A stretch of 64,000 nucleotides of DNA from Eggerthellaceae bacterium (GCA_910575165.1 CAJTDS010000007.1:1-64000); one strand, 5' to 3'. Positions 1-10,695 are shown, numbered from the stretch's first letter. The notes: generated by a model from the letters alone, not told the origin. A program made the numbers and translations.

Positions 1-120
1 CGATCCATCCTTCCGGTCAGGTTTTAGGCGACTTCACCCTAGGATGGATCTTCTTTTTAGGCGGGGCGTTGATGGGACATCCTCAAGGACTCCATGTCAA
101 CAGTGGTCTAACATAGAGAA
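1..120. other. Left-edge non-coding DNA with a hairpin, possible end of an upstream element
   Basis: No coding sequence is visible. GATCCATCC (2-10) is complementary to GGATGGATC (42-50), and TTCTTTTT follows at 51-58, so a long-loop terminator is possible. The stretch is less GC-rich than the genes that follow and could be the outer end of a mobile element or the 3' region of a gene cut by the window edge. Neither can be decided from the sequence here. Confidence 0.25.
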
Positions 121-126
121 AAACGA

Positions 127-157
127 AAGCCGCTCCTCGTTGGGAGCGGCTTTTCTG
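127..157. terminator. Bidirectional intrinsic terminator
   Basis: AAGCCGCTCC (127-136) and GGAGCGGCTT (143-152) form a 10-bp perfect stem with a 6-nt loop. The top strand continues with T residues, and the bottom strand reads TTTCGTTTTTC after the stem. It lies 34 bp past the stop of the minus-strand gene ending at 191, so it should terminate that gene and could also stop rightward transcription entering the window. Confidence 0.8.
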
Positions 158-190
158 TTGCAATCGATACTGCCCTGTTGCGGCTGACGG

Positions 191-1126
191 CTACTCCATC
201 ACGCGGATCCCCACGTACACCGCGGTCTCGGGCAAGCCGGCGATGTCGTAGACCTCCTCCAGCGCGATGGCGGAGATGCGCCAGGTGTAGGTGGCGTCGT
301 TGTACTGCACCGTACCCTGCTTGTAGGTGTTGCCCGCATCGTCGACGCCCTGGGTGTCCTCGGCGACGGTGGCGGGGTCGAACCCTTCGATGGCTATGGC
401 GCTTTCGATGGCGGCTTCGACGGAGCCCGAACCGAAGTCGACGTAGCGCACGACGTCGTTGACGCCTGCCTCGCGGTCCACCTGCAGGGTCCACGAGCCG
501 TTAAGCAGCTTGGCGGCGCGGGCGGCGTCGAGGTTGGCGATGCCCCGGGAGAGCATCACGGCCGCATCGGAAGGGGAGACGTCCGAGGGCAGCTTCATGA
601 CGTTGAGCGTAGGCTCGCCCTCCTCCTCGTCGCCTGCGGGCTCCCCCTCGATGCCCAGGTTGTAGATGGCAAGCCCCTCTTCCTCGAACTTGGCGAGGAT
701 GGAGTCGTTGTCCAGGTCGAGCAGGGTGGTTATCTGGGGGATGTCGTAGGAGACCTCCCGCTCGAGGTTCTCCTCCACCGTGGCAAGGGACAGCCTCACC
801 GAGTCCTCTATGCCGCCGATGGTGCTGGAGCCCCACCAGGCGCCCACGCCGAGGGCCACGGCGGCGAAGGCGAGGGCGATGACCCAGGCCTGCCCGGGCA
901 TGCTGACGGGGCGCTTAAGGCCGCTCCCGTCGGGGTAGAGCGTGGCGTCCTCGGGTCGCAGGGCGAGGTTCGGGCTGGTAGGGGGCTCGTCGTTGCGCTG
1001 GGCATGGGAGCGCGGCGTGCGCTGCGGCTTGGGTGCAGGCTCCGGCTCGGGGCTCGGCCCGGTGTGCAGCGGGATATGCTCCATGGCCTGCGTCGCCATA
1101 TCCTGGGATTCGGAATCGTGATTCAT
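191..1126 (-). CDS. Hypothetical single-pass membrane protein
   Basis: A 311-residue protein that I cannot assign to a family. The first ~75 residues are rich in Pro, Glu and Ser and look disordered. One hydrophobic segment at about 79-98 (AWVIALAFAAVALGVGAWW) is probably a membrane anchor. The remaining ~210 residues are acidic and should form an extracytoplasmic domain with an acidic Gly/Glu loop near residue 165. There is no cleavable signal peptide and no cysteine motif. The start is supported by AAGGAGAG a few bases upstream of the ATG. It stands alone, divergent from the TerC-family gene, with a strong terminator behind it. An envelope role is inferred from topology only. Confidence 0.75.
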   Translation of the reverse strand: MNHDSESQDMATQAMEHIPLHTGPSPEPEPAPKPQRTPRSHAQRNDEPPTSPNLALRPEDATLYPDGSGLKRPVSMPGQAWVIALAFAAVALGVGAWWGSSTIGGIEDSVRLSLATVEENLEREVSYDIPQITTLLDLDNDSILAKFEEEGLAIYNLGIEGEPAGDEEEGEPTLNVMKLPSDVSPSDAAVMLSRGIANLDAARAAKLLNGSWTLQVDREAGVNDVVRYVDFGSGSVEAAIESAIAIEGFDPATVAEDTQGVDDAGNTYKQGTVQYNDATYTWRISAIALEEVYDIAGLPETAVYVGIRVME

Positions 1127-1306
1127 CGGCTCTCCTTGACCAGCCCGCCCGCTAAGGTGTTTTTCGAAACGATTCGGTATTATAACAAAGGATTTAGCGG
1201 CCCCTATGGTAGCATCGGAGACCGCATCGGCCGGTCATAGTTCGCGCCGGTGCGTCCGCCCAGCCAAGGCGGCCTGACGAAGCGATGATCGAGGAGCGCT
1301 CTTAAG
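1127..1306. promoter_or_regulatory. Divergent promoter region with near-consensus -10
   Basis: This 180-bp spacer separates two divergent genes. Its only AT-rich patch, at 1176-1195, contains TATTAT on the top strand (1178-1183) and TATAAT on the bottom strand (1179-1184), so either or both genes may be transcribed from here. No convincing -35 element was found at the usual spacing on either strand. Confidence 0.35.
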
Positions 1307-2167
1307 ATGGACCTGTCTATCTTCACCACCCCGGAAGCATGGATCAGCCTGATCACCCTTATCTTTCTGGAGATCGTGCTGGGCGTGGACAACATCGTCT
1401 TTATCTCCATCACCACCAACCGGTTGCCTAAGGACAAGCAGCACATCGGGCGCAAGCTGGGCCTGGCGGGCGCTTTGGTGATGCGCGTCCTGTTTCTGTG
1501 CTTCGCCTCGTGGCTCGTGCATATGACGATCCCGTTGTTTACCGTTGACCTGGGATTCTTCTCCCATGGGTTCTCCATCCGCGACCTGGTCATGCTCGTC
1601 GGCGGCATCTACCTTATCTACAAGGGCATCGAGGAGCTGCGCGGCATGCTGGCCTTGACCGAGGTAAAGGCAGAGCACAGCGAGGAGCACAAGCAGAAGC
1701 ACATGCTTTCGCTGTCCCAAGCGGTCGGCACCATCATGGTCATGGACATCGTGTTTTCCATAGACTCGGTCATCACCGCCGTGGGCCTGGCGAACCATCT
1801 CATCATCATGATATTGGCCGTGATCGTCGCCGTCATCGTCATGATGGTGTTCATCGACCCCATCTCCGACTTCATCAACAACCACGCCGAGATGAAGATA
1901 TTGGCGCTGGTGTTCATCGCGGCCATCGGCGTGCTTCTGGCGGTGGACTCCTGCGGCATCAATTCCGGCGTCGAGGTTCTGGACATGCACATGGAGAAGC
2001 TCATGGTCTACTTCGCCATGGTGTTCTCCATCATTCTGGAGCTCATCCAGATGCGCTACAACACCAACCTCAAGAAGTACGAGTCCGAGCGCGCGGCGCA
2101 GGCTGCCCAGGCCGGCAGCGCGCAAGCCGCCGCCATGCCCTCCTCCGACGAGGGCTCCGTCCGCTAG
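1307..2167 (+). CDS. TerC-family integral membrane protein
   Basis: A 286-residue polytopic membrane protein of the TerC/YgdQ family. The family is linked to metal (Mn2+) export and tellurium resistance, but the substrate of this member is unknown. The early motif LEIVLGVDNIVFIS and the later SIDSVITAVGL each carry an acidic residue within a membrane segment, as expected for the two-fold repeat of the family. About seven hydrophobic segments are visible. A charged loop rich in His, Glu and Lys (roughly residues 123-136) lies between the halves, and the C-terminal ~30 residues are Ala/Ser-rich and probably cytoplasmic. GAGGAG upstream supports the start. It appears monocistronic. Confidence 0.88.
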   Translation: MDLSIFTTPEAWISLITLIFLEIVLGVDNIVFISITTNRLPKDKQHIGRKLGLAGALVMRVLFLCFASWLVHMTIPLFTVDLGFFSHGFSIRDLVMLVGGIYLIYKGIEELRGMLALTEVKAEHSEEHKQKHMLSLSQAVGTIMVMDIVFSIDSVITAVGLANHLIIMILAVIVAVIVMMVFIDPISDFINNHAEMKILALVFIAAIGVLLAVDSCGINSGVEVLDMHMEKLMVYFAMVFSIILELIQMRYNTNLKKYESERAAQAAQAGSAQAAAMPSSDEGSVR

Positions 2168-2234
2168 CTGCGGTTTCGGCGGGCCCGGGGTCTTTTGCTT
2201 TTCGCGCCTGGCGCAGGCCTAATTCCCAGAAGGA

Positions 2235-2265
2235 CGCTTCCGTATCGGGTTATTTGGTGGAAGCG
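2235..2265 (+). promoter_or_regulatory. Inverted repeat upstream of gapA
   Basis: CGCTTCC (2235-2241) and GGAAGCG (2259-2265) form a 7-bp inverted repeat about 85 bp before the gapA start. It could be an operator for the glycolysis cluster or a leader hairpin. The function is not shown by the sequence. Confidence 0.25.
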
Positions 2266-2298
2266 ACTGCGCCGCTGGTGGGATGCGCTAACCTGTAA

Positions 2299-3351
<1,053 letters not shown>

Positions 3352-3373
3352 GGCAGCTATCGCAATCGTTGGA

Positions 3374-3402
3374 AGGGCGGCTGATCGGCCGCCCTCTTTC
3401 TA
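3374..3402 (+). terminator. Hairpin between gapA and pgk, possible attenuator
   Basis: AGGGCGGC (3374-3381) and GCCGCCCT (3388-3395) pair around a 6-nt loop, and CTTTCTAT follows. The U-tract is broken, so partial termination or mRNA processing that makes gapA transcript more abundant than pgk is more likely than a full stop. Confidence 0.5.
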
Positions 3403-3419
3403 TAGGCAAGGAGGGCCCC

Positions 3420-4604
<1,185 letters not shown>

Positions 4605-4632
4605 CAACCCTTTTGAGGATAGGAGGCCGTCC

Positions 4633-5403
4633 ATGGCGCGCAAACCCTTGATGGCAGGCAACTGGAAGATGAACAACACCATCGGCGAGGCGGTGGTGCT
4701 GGCCCAGGACATCTCGAACAACTTCGAGCGGGATTGGAGCGATTCGGTGGATGTGGTGGTATGCCCGCCCTACGTGGACCTGAAGCCCGTGAAGACGGTG
4801 TTCGACTTCGACAAGACGCCTGTGGCCGTGGCTGCCCAGAACGTGTACTTCCAGAAGAAGGGCGCCTTCACCGGCGAGATATCGGTGGAGATGCTGGCCG
4901 AGATCGGATGTGTGGCGGCCATCGTCGGCCACTCCGAGCGCCGGGAGCTTCTGGGCGAGACCAACGAGGACGTGAACCTGAAGCTCAAGGCGTTGCTGGA
5001 AGGTGGCATGTACGCCATCGTCTGCTGTGGCGAGTCGCTGGCCGTGCGCGACGGGGGCGGTGCGCTCGAGTATGTAACGGCGCAGGTGAAGGCGGCGTTT
5101 GCCGGCGTGGATGGCTTGGACGCGGCCAAGTGCGTGGTGGCCTACGAGCCCATCTGGGCCATCGGCACGGGGCGCACGGCAACCCCGGAGCAGGCCGAGG
5201 AGGTGTGCGCCGCCATCCGCGCGCAGCTGGCGGAGATGTACGGCCGGGACGTCGCCCAGGCCATGCGCATCCTCTACGGCGGCTCCATGAACGAGGGCAA
5301 CGTGGAGATGCTGCTAGCCCAGCCCGACATCGACGGCGGACTGGTGGGAGGGGCGAGCCTTAAGGCCTTGTCCTTCGTCAACCTGGTGAAGGCCTGCCTG
5401 TAG
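4633..5403 (+). CDS. tpiA: Triosephosphate isomerase
   Basis: A 256-residue TIM barrel that interconverts dihydroxyacetone phosphate and glyceraldehyde 3-phosphate. The active-site lysine lies in AGNWKMN at the N-terminus, the electrophilic histidine in GHSERR, the catalytic glutamate and loop 6 in YEPIWAIGTG, and the phosphate-binding YGGS near the end. The start follows AGGAGG with good spacing. It is third in the cluster, 28 bp after pgk. Confidence 0.96.
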   Translation: MARKPLMAGNWKMNNTIGEAVVLAQDISNNFERDWSDSVDVVVCPPYVDLKPVKTVFDFDKTPVAVAAQNVYFQKKGAFTGEISVEMLAEIGCVAAIVGHSERRELLGETNEDVNLKLKALLEGGMYAIVCCGESLAVRDGGGALEYVTAQVKAAFAGVDGLDAAKCVVAYEPIWAIGTGRTATPEQAEEVCAAIRAQLAEMYGRDVAQAMRILYGGSMNEGNVEMLLAQPDIDGGLVGGASLKALSFVNLVKACL

Positions 5404-5493
5404 CCGTTTTGTTCGTATGGATGTGCGGCCCTTCGCGCTTTGCTCGGAGGGCCGCGCTGCAAGAAAGCGTTTCGACCGAGCTAGGAGCATGCC

Positions 5494-7068
5494 ATGTCCG
5501 TTTCCACCGCCGAGAATGCCATCTCGGACGCCGTGCGCACGCCGGCCTGCCTCATCATCATGGACGGCTTCGGCCTTGCCGAGCCCGGAGAGGGCAACGC
5601 CATCTCCCTGGCTCGCACGCCCAACCTCGATAAGCTGTTCGCGGCCTGCAGCCATACCCGGCTGGAGGCTTCGGGGGAGGCCGTGGGGCTTCCGGCTGGC
5701 CAGATGGGCAATTCCGAGGTGGGACACCTCAACATCGGCGCCGGGCGCGTGGTCTATCAGGAGCTCAGCCGCATCAACCGGGCTTGCGCCGACGGGTCGC
5801 TGGCGGCCAACGACGTGCTGCAGCGGGCTTTCGCCGCGGCGAGGGAGGACGGTGCGGCGCTGCATCTGATGGGTCTGCTCTCCGACGGCGGCGTCCACTC
5901 CATGAACACCCATCTCTACGCGCTCCTAGAGGCGGCCAAGGATGCCGGCGTGCCCACGGTGCGCGTGCATGCCTTCCTGGACGGCCGCGACGTGCCGCCT
6001 GCGAGCGGCGCTGACTACCTCGACCAGCTGCAGGAGGTGCTCGACGGCCTGTGCGACGAGGGCTTCGACGCGCGCATCGCCACGGTGTCGGGCCGCTACT
6101 TTGCCATGGATCGCGACAAGCGCTGGGAGCGCGTGCGGCAGGCCTGGGAGGCGCTGGTTCAGGCCGAGCCCCTGCGCCAGGACGACCTGTCCGCCTCCGA
6201 TGCGGTGCGTCGTTCCTACGACGAGGGCGTAACCGACGAATTCGTGGTCCCCTTCGCGCTGGACGGCCGGGGAATCGCCGACGGCGACGCGGTGGTGTTC
6301 TTCAACTTCCGCCCCGACCGTGCCCGAGAGATTACCCGCTCCATCGTGGACGAGGCCTTCGACGGCTTCGAGCGCTCGGTGCGCCCGCAGGTATCCTTCG
6401 TATGCCTGACCGAGTACGATCCGGCCATCGAGGCGCCGGTGGCCTTCCCGAAGGAGTTCCCGGACAACGTGCTTGCCGACGTGCTGGCCGACCGGGGGCT
6501 TCGGCAGTATCACATCGCCGAGACAGAGAAGTACGCCCATGTGACCTTCTTCCTGAACGGCGGCATCGAGGCGCCCAAGGCGGGGGAGGAGCGGTGCCTC
6601 ATCGCCAGCCCCAAGGTGGCCACCTACGACCTGCAGCCCGAGATGAGCGAGCCCGACGTGGCAGACACCCTGGTCAAGGCCATCGACGAGGGGGAGGCGG
6701 ACGTTTACATCGTGAACTTCGCCAACCCCGACATGGTGGGGCATACCGGTGTGATCCCCGCAGCCGTAGCCGCCGTCGAGGCTGTCGACGAAGGGGTGGG
6801 CAAGGTGGTTCGGGCCATAGGGCGCGCCGGCGGCATCGCCTTCGTGACCGCCGACCACGGCAATGCCGACAAGATGCTCGCCGACGACGGAACGCCCCAT
6901 ACCGCCCATACCATGGCGCCCGTTCCCTTCCTGCTGATGGATGCGACAGGCGCGGGGATGCGCCTGTCGGGCGAGACCGGGGCGCTGTGCGACATCGCCC
7001 CGACGCTGCTGGATGCCATGGGCCTTGCTGCGCCCGAGCAGATGACGGGAAAAAGCTTGCTGGCCTAA
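5494..7068 (+). CDS. gpmI: 2,3-bisphosphoglycerate-independent phosphoglycerate mutase
   Basis: A 524-residue metal-dependent (usually Mn2+) mutase of the alkaline phosphatase superfamily, interconverting 3- and 2-phosphoglycerate. The catalytic serine lies in MGNSEVGH after the metal-binding IIMDGFGL, and the C-terminal metal ligands lie in TADHGNAD and HTAHTM. The length is usual for the family. TAGGAG precedes the ATG. It closes the glycolysis cluster and is separated from tpiA by 90 bp containing a GCGGCCCT/AGGGCCGC inverted repeat (5425-5455) with no T-tract. No enolase gene follows. Confidence 0.95.
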   Translation: MSVSTAENAISDAVRTPACLIIMDGFGLAEPGEGNAISLARTPNLDKLFAACSHTRLEASGEAVGLPAGQMGNSEVGHLNIGAGRVVYQELSRINRACADGSLAANDVLQRAFAAAREDGAALHLMGLLSDGGVHSMNTHLYALLEAAKDAGVPTVRVHAFLDGRDVPPASGADYLDQLQEVLDGLCDEGFDARIATVSGRYFAMDRDKRWERVRQAWEALVQAEPLRQDDLSASDAVRRSYDEGVTDEFVVPFALDGRGIADGDAVVFFNFRPDRAREITRSIVDEAFDGFERSVRPQVSFVCLTEYDPAIEAPVAFPKEFPDNVLADVLADRGLRQYHIAETEKYAHVTFFLNGGIEAPKAGEERCLIASPKVATYDLQPEMSEPDVADTLVKAIDEGEADVYIVNFANPDMVGHTGVIPAAVAAVEAVDEGVGKVVRAIGRAGGIAFVTADHGNADKMLADDGTPHTAHTMAPVPFLLMDATGAGMRLSGETGALCDIAPTLLDAMGLAAPEQMTGKSLLA

Positions 7069-7103
7069 GGTCGGAGGGCGGGGCCCTTCTCGGCCGGAAG
7101 CGG

Positions 7104-7153
7104 CATGGTCGACCCGTGCGAGGTTGTCCTTTGGCTTGTGCGGGTCGACCATG
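7104..7153. repeat. 13-bp perfect inverted repeat
   Basis: CATGGTCGACCCG (7104-7116) is exactly repeated in inverted orientation (7141-7153), with 24 nt between the arms. As RNA it would form a stable stem. There is no T-tract on either side, so it is not a standard terminator. It could be a processing site, a protein-binding site or a remnant of a mobile element. Confidence 0.6.
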
Positions 7154-7369
7154 GGATTGCTGTTTGCGAAACGGTATTGCTGGTCTGCGGTGCTTTCTTC
7201 CTGGCCGCCGGAATATGCGGCATTGCTAATTCGAAAGCCTGTGACCTGCGGTCTTCGAGCCTTTGCAAACGTCCTACATCCCGTCGATGATGTCGAGACG
7301 TTGGCGGGAGCCCTCGCTTCCGTAGCCATAAGAGATTCTGTCAGGGGCGGGGGTCGTGGGAAGTTTCCC

Positions 7370-7403
7370 GCGGGCCGCTATGTTCCGCAATGCAGCGGCC
7401 CGC
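7370..7403 (-). terminator. Probable terminator of the Tat flavoprotein gene
   Basis: GCGGGCCGCT (7370-7379) and AGCGGCCCGC (7394-7403) form a 10-bp perfect stem with a 14-nt loop, about 17 bp past the flavoprotein stop. The bottom strand lacks a long T-tract, so the strength is uncertain. It could also stop rightward read-through from gpmI. Confidence 0.5.
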
Positions 7404-7419
7404 TTTCGGGTGGGTGGTC

Positions 7420-9117
7420 TTAGGCGGCGATATGCTGGCCAGCGATGTAGCCGTAGGTAAGCGCGGCGCCGTGGCTTGCTCCGGATAGCGAGAACGGATA
7501 GTCGTCCACGAAGCGGCCTCCCTGAGTGTTGCCCACGGCGTACAAGCCGGGAATGGGGCGAAGGTCGTCGCCTAGCACGCGGGCGAATTCGTCTGTCTCG
7601 AGGCCGCCCATCGTTACGAGCAGGCGCATGCAGCTCACGTCGTCCACCGAAGTATGCTTGCTCATGTCGTAGGTGATTGCCCTGAACGGTCCCTCGACGA
7701 TGGGGTGCATTTTCTCGGCGGCTTTGCCGAAATCATCGTCATGGCCTTTCTCGCACAGCTCGTTGTAACGGGCTACCTCGTCGAGAAACGTCTTCGCGTC
7801 TTCGCCCTTGATGTTCAGCTGTGCGGCAAGTTCTTCGAGCGTGTCCGCTTCGGCTGAATAGGTTTCGCCGTCACCGAAGCTGCGTATGTATTCCAGCGTC
7901 ATGTCCAGCTGAGGATAGTAGTCGGCAGCCCTTGCGTCGACAATCTGAAATACCTTCGTGCCTGGTTGCGCGACCATGATTTTTGCGATGTTGGTCATGC
8001 TCAAGTCCTCGTTGCAGAAGCGTCGGCCGTGCTCGTTGACCTCTAGGAACTGATCCGCTCCGAACTGAAGGATGTGCGCCATGACCGCATGGGGCCCGCA
8101 ATCGAGATGGCCGCCGGCGGCTACGCCCATAATCTGCCCGTCACCGGTGCTCGCTGGATTGCCCTTCATGTCGCGTGCCTCGTGGGAGAACAGGTACTTG
8201 TCCCTGTTCTCGAAGATCCAAGGGGCATAGGTCTTGAGCATGTCTTCGTTGAGGCTGTAGTCGCCGGTAGCCAAGATGACACCCTTCGACGCACGATAGC
8301 GCGTGTAGGTATCGTCGGCCAGGTTCTGGCATACGACGCCGGTTACCCGACCGTCCTCTACGTCGAGCTGCACGGCGGGGGAGTCGAACACGGTTAGCGC
8401 ATTGCCGCTGCCTACGGCCTTATCGATATTCGCTTCTAGCAGCGGGCGATGCGTCTCGTTTCCGCCGCCTACGCTAATGCAGCCGGGGAACAGGCGCTCA
8501 TGGTCGATGCCAAACCGATAGGTGTCCTCCGCACCGTCGCCGTACAGGTATATCTGGTTCGGATCTTCAGGGAAGGGGTCTTCGAGACCTACGAGCATGA
8601 GGTCGTCCATTGCCCCCGCATACCATTCGAACGCTTCGCCGCATCGCGCAAGCCACGTATTGATGACGCGGTAGTTGCCGCGATGGGCCATCTGTATCAT
8701 GAGCTCGTTGGCGACTACCGTAGGGTCGACCTCCTGTACGCCTAACTTGCGTGCCAGGTCGCTGTTGAATGCGGCAAACATGCCCGAGCGACAGTTCGGA
8801 ATGCTTGTCTTTTCCACTGCGATGACGTTTGCGCCGCCCTCGGCCGCCGCGCGCATTGCGGCAACGCCGGCAACGCCCAAGCCCACGACCACCACATCGC
8901 ATTCCTTTGTATCGGCGATGGCGTCCTCGGGAATCGTCTCTCGCTCCTTGCCTTGGCTACCGTCCCCCTCGGCGTCAGCTTCCTTGGCGGCCTGGACCGG
9001 AGCGCAGCCTGCCAAGCCTGCCGCAGCTGCGGCTGCACCGGCCAGCGCTGCAGCGCCGAGGAACGAGCGCCTGGTCATTTCGTTCGACGTCGTGGGGGTT
9101 GCAGCTTTGCTTTTCAC
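7420..9117 (-). CDS. Tat-exported lipoprotein FAD-dependent oxidoreductase (fumarate reductase-like)
   Basis: A 565-residue flavoprotein of the fumarate reductase/succinate dehydrogenase flavoprotein superfamily. The Tat motif TRRSFLG is at residues 15-21, followed by an Ala-rich hydrophobic stretch and a lipobox-like LAGC (Cys38), so it is probably lipid-anchored outside the membrane. The FAD dinucleotide motif GLGVAG is near residue 80, and GRRFCNED matches the Arg-bearing GxRFxNE block. The family's HTMGG reads VTMGG here, and the Arg-containing RLGGN block reads SLSGAS, so fumarate is unlikely to be the substrate. There is no haem CxxCH motif. The GTG at 9117 is chosen because AAAGGAGGAG precedes it. 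It is probably controlled by the adjacent LuxR protein. Confidence 0.88.
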   Translation of the reverse strand: MKSKAATPTTSNEMTRRSFLGAAALAGAAAAAAGLAGCAPVQAAKEADAEGDGSQGKERETIPEDAIADTKECDVVVVGLGVAGVAAMRAAAEGGANVIAVEKTSIPNCRSGMFAAFNSDLARKLGVQEVDPTVVANELMIQMAHRGNYRVINTWLARCGEAFEWYAGAMDDLMLVGLEDPFPEDPNQIYLYGDGAEDTYRFGIDHERLFPGCISVGGGNETHRPLLEANIDKAVGSGNALTVFDSPAVQLDVEDGRVTGVVCQNLADDTYTRYRASKGVILATGDYSLNEDMLKTYAPWIFENRDKYLFSHEARDMKGNPASTGDGQIMGVAAGGHLDCGPHAVMAHILQFGADQFLEVNEHGRRFCNEDLSMTNIAKIMVAQPGTKVFQIVDARAADYYPQLDMTLEYIRSFGDGETYSAEADTLEELAAQLNIKGEDAKTFLDEVARYNELCEKGHDDDFGKAAEKMHPIVEGPFRAITYDMSKHTSVDDVSCMRLLVTMGGLETDEFARVLGDDLRPIPGLYAVGNTQGGRFVDDYPFSLSGASHGAALTYGYIAGQHIAA

Positions 9118-9210
9118 GGGTCTCCTCCTTTGCTGCCAGCCTCTCCGCGGCTGGCTGTTTCGGTAGGAAGAGAATGACTTTCCCGGTCCTTGCCGACTAG
9201 ACCCGAAAGG

Positions 9211-9240
9211 TATGCAATACCTGCATTCAGCCATTGCATA
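9211..9240. promoter_or_regulatory. TATGCAAT inverted repeat, candidate operator
   Basis: TATGCAAT (9211-9218) and ATTGCATA (9233-9240) form an 8-bp perfect inverted repeat with a 14-bp spacer (centre to centre 22 bp, two helical turns). It lies about 95-125 bp upstream of the flavoprotein GTG, next to the stop of the LuxR-type gene. This is the most likely place for that regulator, or another, to bind. Confidence 0.45.
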
Positions 9241-9270
9241 CGAAACGGGTGTAAGACGTGAGCTGGGGTT

Positions 9271-10695
9271 TTACCTATTCCTATTGTTGATTGCTTCGAC
9301 GGCCGCCTGCTCAGCGAGCGAAATGAGCTCTTGGCGAGAGTGAACGCCGCATTTCGCATAGACTTTCTGGAGGTACGACTTGACGGTGTTTTCGCTGAGC
9401 ACGAGCTTCTCCGCCATGAAGGGGACGCTGCGGCCGGAGGATGCCAAGGCGAGCACGTCGGTCTCGCGCGGCGTCAGCCCGACTTTTCCAGCTATGGCTT
9501 GCACGCCTGGTCCGAAATCGCCCTGTGCGGCGCTGTGGCTATGGGCCGAGGAGTATTTCGCGGTGACGAGCAGATCGATGCCTCGGTCGCTCAGCAACCA
9601 GATCGCTGCCAGCGAGTATCCGAGAGTAAGCAGTGCTATGAGGCTGCGGTCCGCGATGTCGATGCCCGCAACAGCCAGTCCGAAGAGGACGATCGAGCTG
9701 GAAAAGAGCATGGCGCCCATTATGCCGAAAACCGCTGGAGTGGAGAATGCTCGCGTCTTTGCCATGAGCACGGCGGTGTAATAACCCAATCCGGTGAGGA
9801 GGCCGTAAGACATGCTTGCGAAAACATAAGCGGGGTAGTTGAGGGCGTTTGGCAGGAGTAGCAGCAGAAGCGAGCCTATGGTAAGGGACGATATGATTTT
9901 AACGCCCGTAGAGAGATTCACGTCGCCCAAGGAAAGAAGGATTACCGCAAGTAAAGCGACAGTCACGAGGTCGGAGGAACCCGGATAGAACGCTCCGGAG
10001 TCAGCGCTGGAGAACGCGAGGTTCTGAGTGATGCCCGAAATCATGCTGGCAAGGCACAAACCCGCGATGGTGCCTATGAGCACGTGCTTGTCGACTTCCA
10101 GGGGGCGGCTGTCGCGTGGGTTGGAGTCCTTTCCCAATGCGCGATCAAGGCGGTTGAGGCATATCAGTGTCGCCGCAACGGTAACGAAGAACGTGAATGT
10201 CGCGTGCGTGCTTGCCCAAGGGATGGCGGCGGCGATGGAGGAGGTCAAGGCGCTCAGCACTATGATGGCCGCTACGATATGCGAATTGAACCGAGTCATC
10301 AACTCGAGCCAGAAGAATAGCAAAGTGGTATTGCCGGCAGCGAAGAGTAGGAAGCAGATGAGGAGCATGGGGCGGGGAAGGGCTTGCCCGACGAGGGCTA
10401 ATCCTGACAGTATGAAGACGGCCGCCACATAGAAGATGCACGGACAAGCGCGCAGGGTTTGGAGCCGCGATCCTGCGGCTATGAAGATCGTCGAGGTGAT
10501 GGCCGAGGAGAGCACGTACAGCAGGGTTCCGCTGTACTCGAGCGGCCCGATACCCGGAAGGGCATCTCCGGCAAGCAAGATAGCGGTCCATCCAGAGACA
10601 TCGATTGAAAAACCACCGAGAACGAGCAGGGCGATTGCCCCCAATGTCTGTTGAGGGGGAGAAGGTGTCCATCTTCTGTTTGGTTTGCGCGTCAA
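9271..10695 (-). CDS. Membrane-bound LuxR-type transcriptional regulator
   Basis: A 474-residue protein with about twelve hydrophobic segments over residues 15-385 and a C-terminal LuxR/GerE helix-turn-helix (GLTPRETDVLALASSGRSV and ENTVKSYLQKVYAKCGV). There is no receiver domain, so the membrane half is the probable sensor. The start is TTG at 10695, preceded by AAGGA at 6-nt spacing. No other start codon fits before the first membrane segment. It is upstream of, and co-directional with, the Tat flavoprotein gene (153 bp apart), so it most likely regulates that gene. The signal is unknown. Confidence 0.88.
   Translation of the reverse strand: MTRKPNRRWTPSPPQQTLGAIALLVLGGFSIDVSGWTAILLAGDALPGIGPLEYSGTLLYVLSSAITSTIFIAAGSRLQTLRACPCIFYVAAVFILSGLALVGQALPRPMLLICFLLFAAGNTTLLFFWLELMTRFNSHIVAAIIVLSALTSSIAAAIPWASTHATFTFFVTVAATLICLNRLDRALGKDSNPRDSRPLEVDKHVLIGTIAGLCLASMISGITQNLAFSSADSGAFYPGSSDLVTVALLAVILLSLGDVNLSTGVKIISSLTIGSLLLLLLPNALNYPAYVFASMSYGLLTGLGYYTAVLMAKTRAFSTPAVFGIMGAMLFSSSIVLFGLAVAGIDIADRSLIALLTLGYSLAAIWLLSDRGIDLLVTAKYSSAHSHSAAQGDFGPGVQAIAGKVGLTPRETDVLALASSGRSVPFMAEKLVLSENTVKSYLQKVYAKCGVHSRQELISLAEQAAVEAINNRNR

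Larger units (their letters stand above)
7069..7419. other. 351-bp convergent intergenic region
   Basis: This lies between gpmI and the minus-strand flavoprotein gene. It holds a 13-bp perfect inverted repeat (listed separately) and a terminator hairpin at its right end. Short open frames cross it (for example 7105-7290) but have no ribosome-binding site and no recognisable product, so none is called. Confidence 0.5.

Noticed and set aside
7105-7290. 61-codon frame with a hydrophobic stretch after gpmI
   Set aside because: There is no ribosome site, it overlaps the inverted repeat, and the C-terminus is Ser/Arg-rich without similarity to a known small protein.
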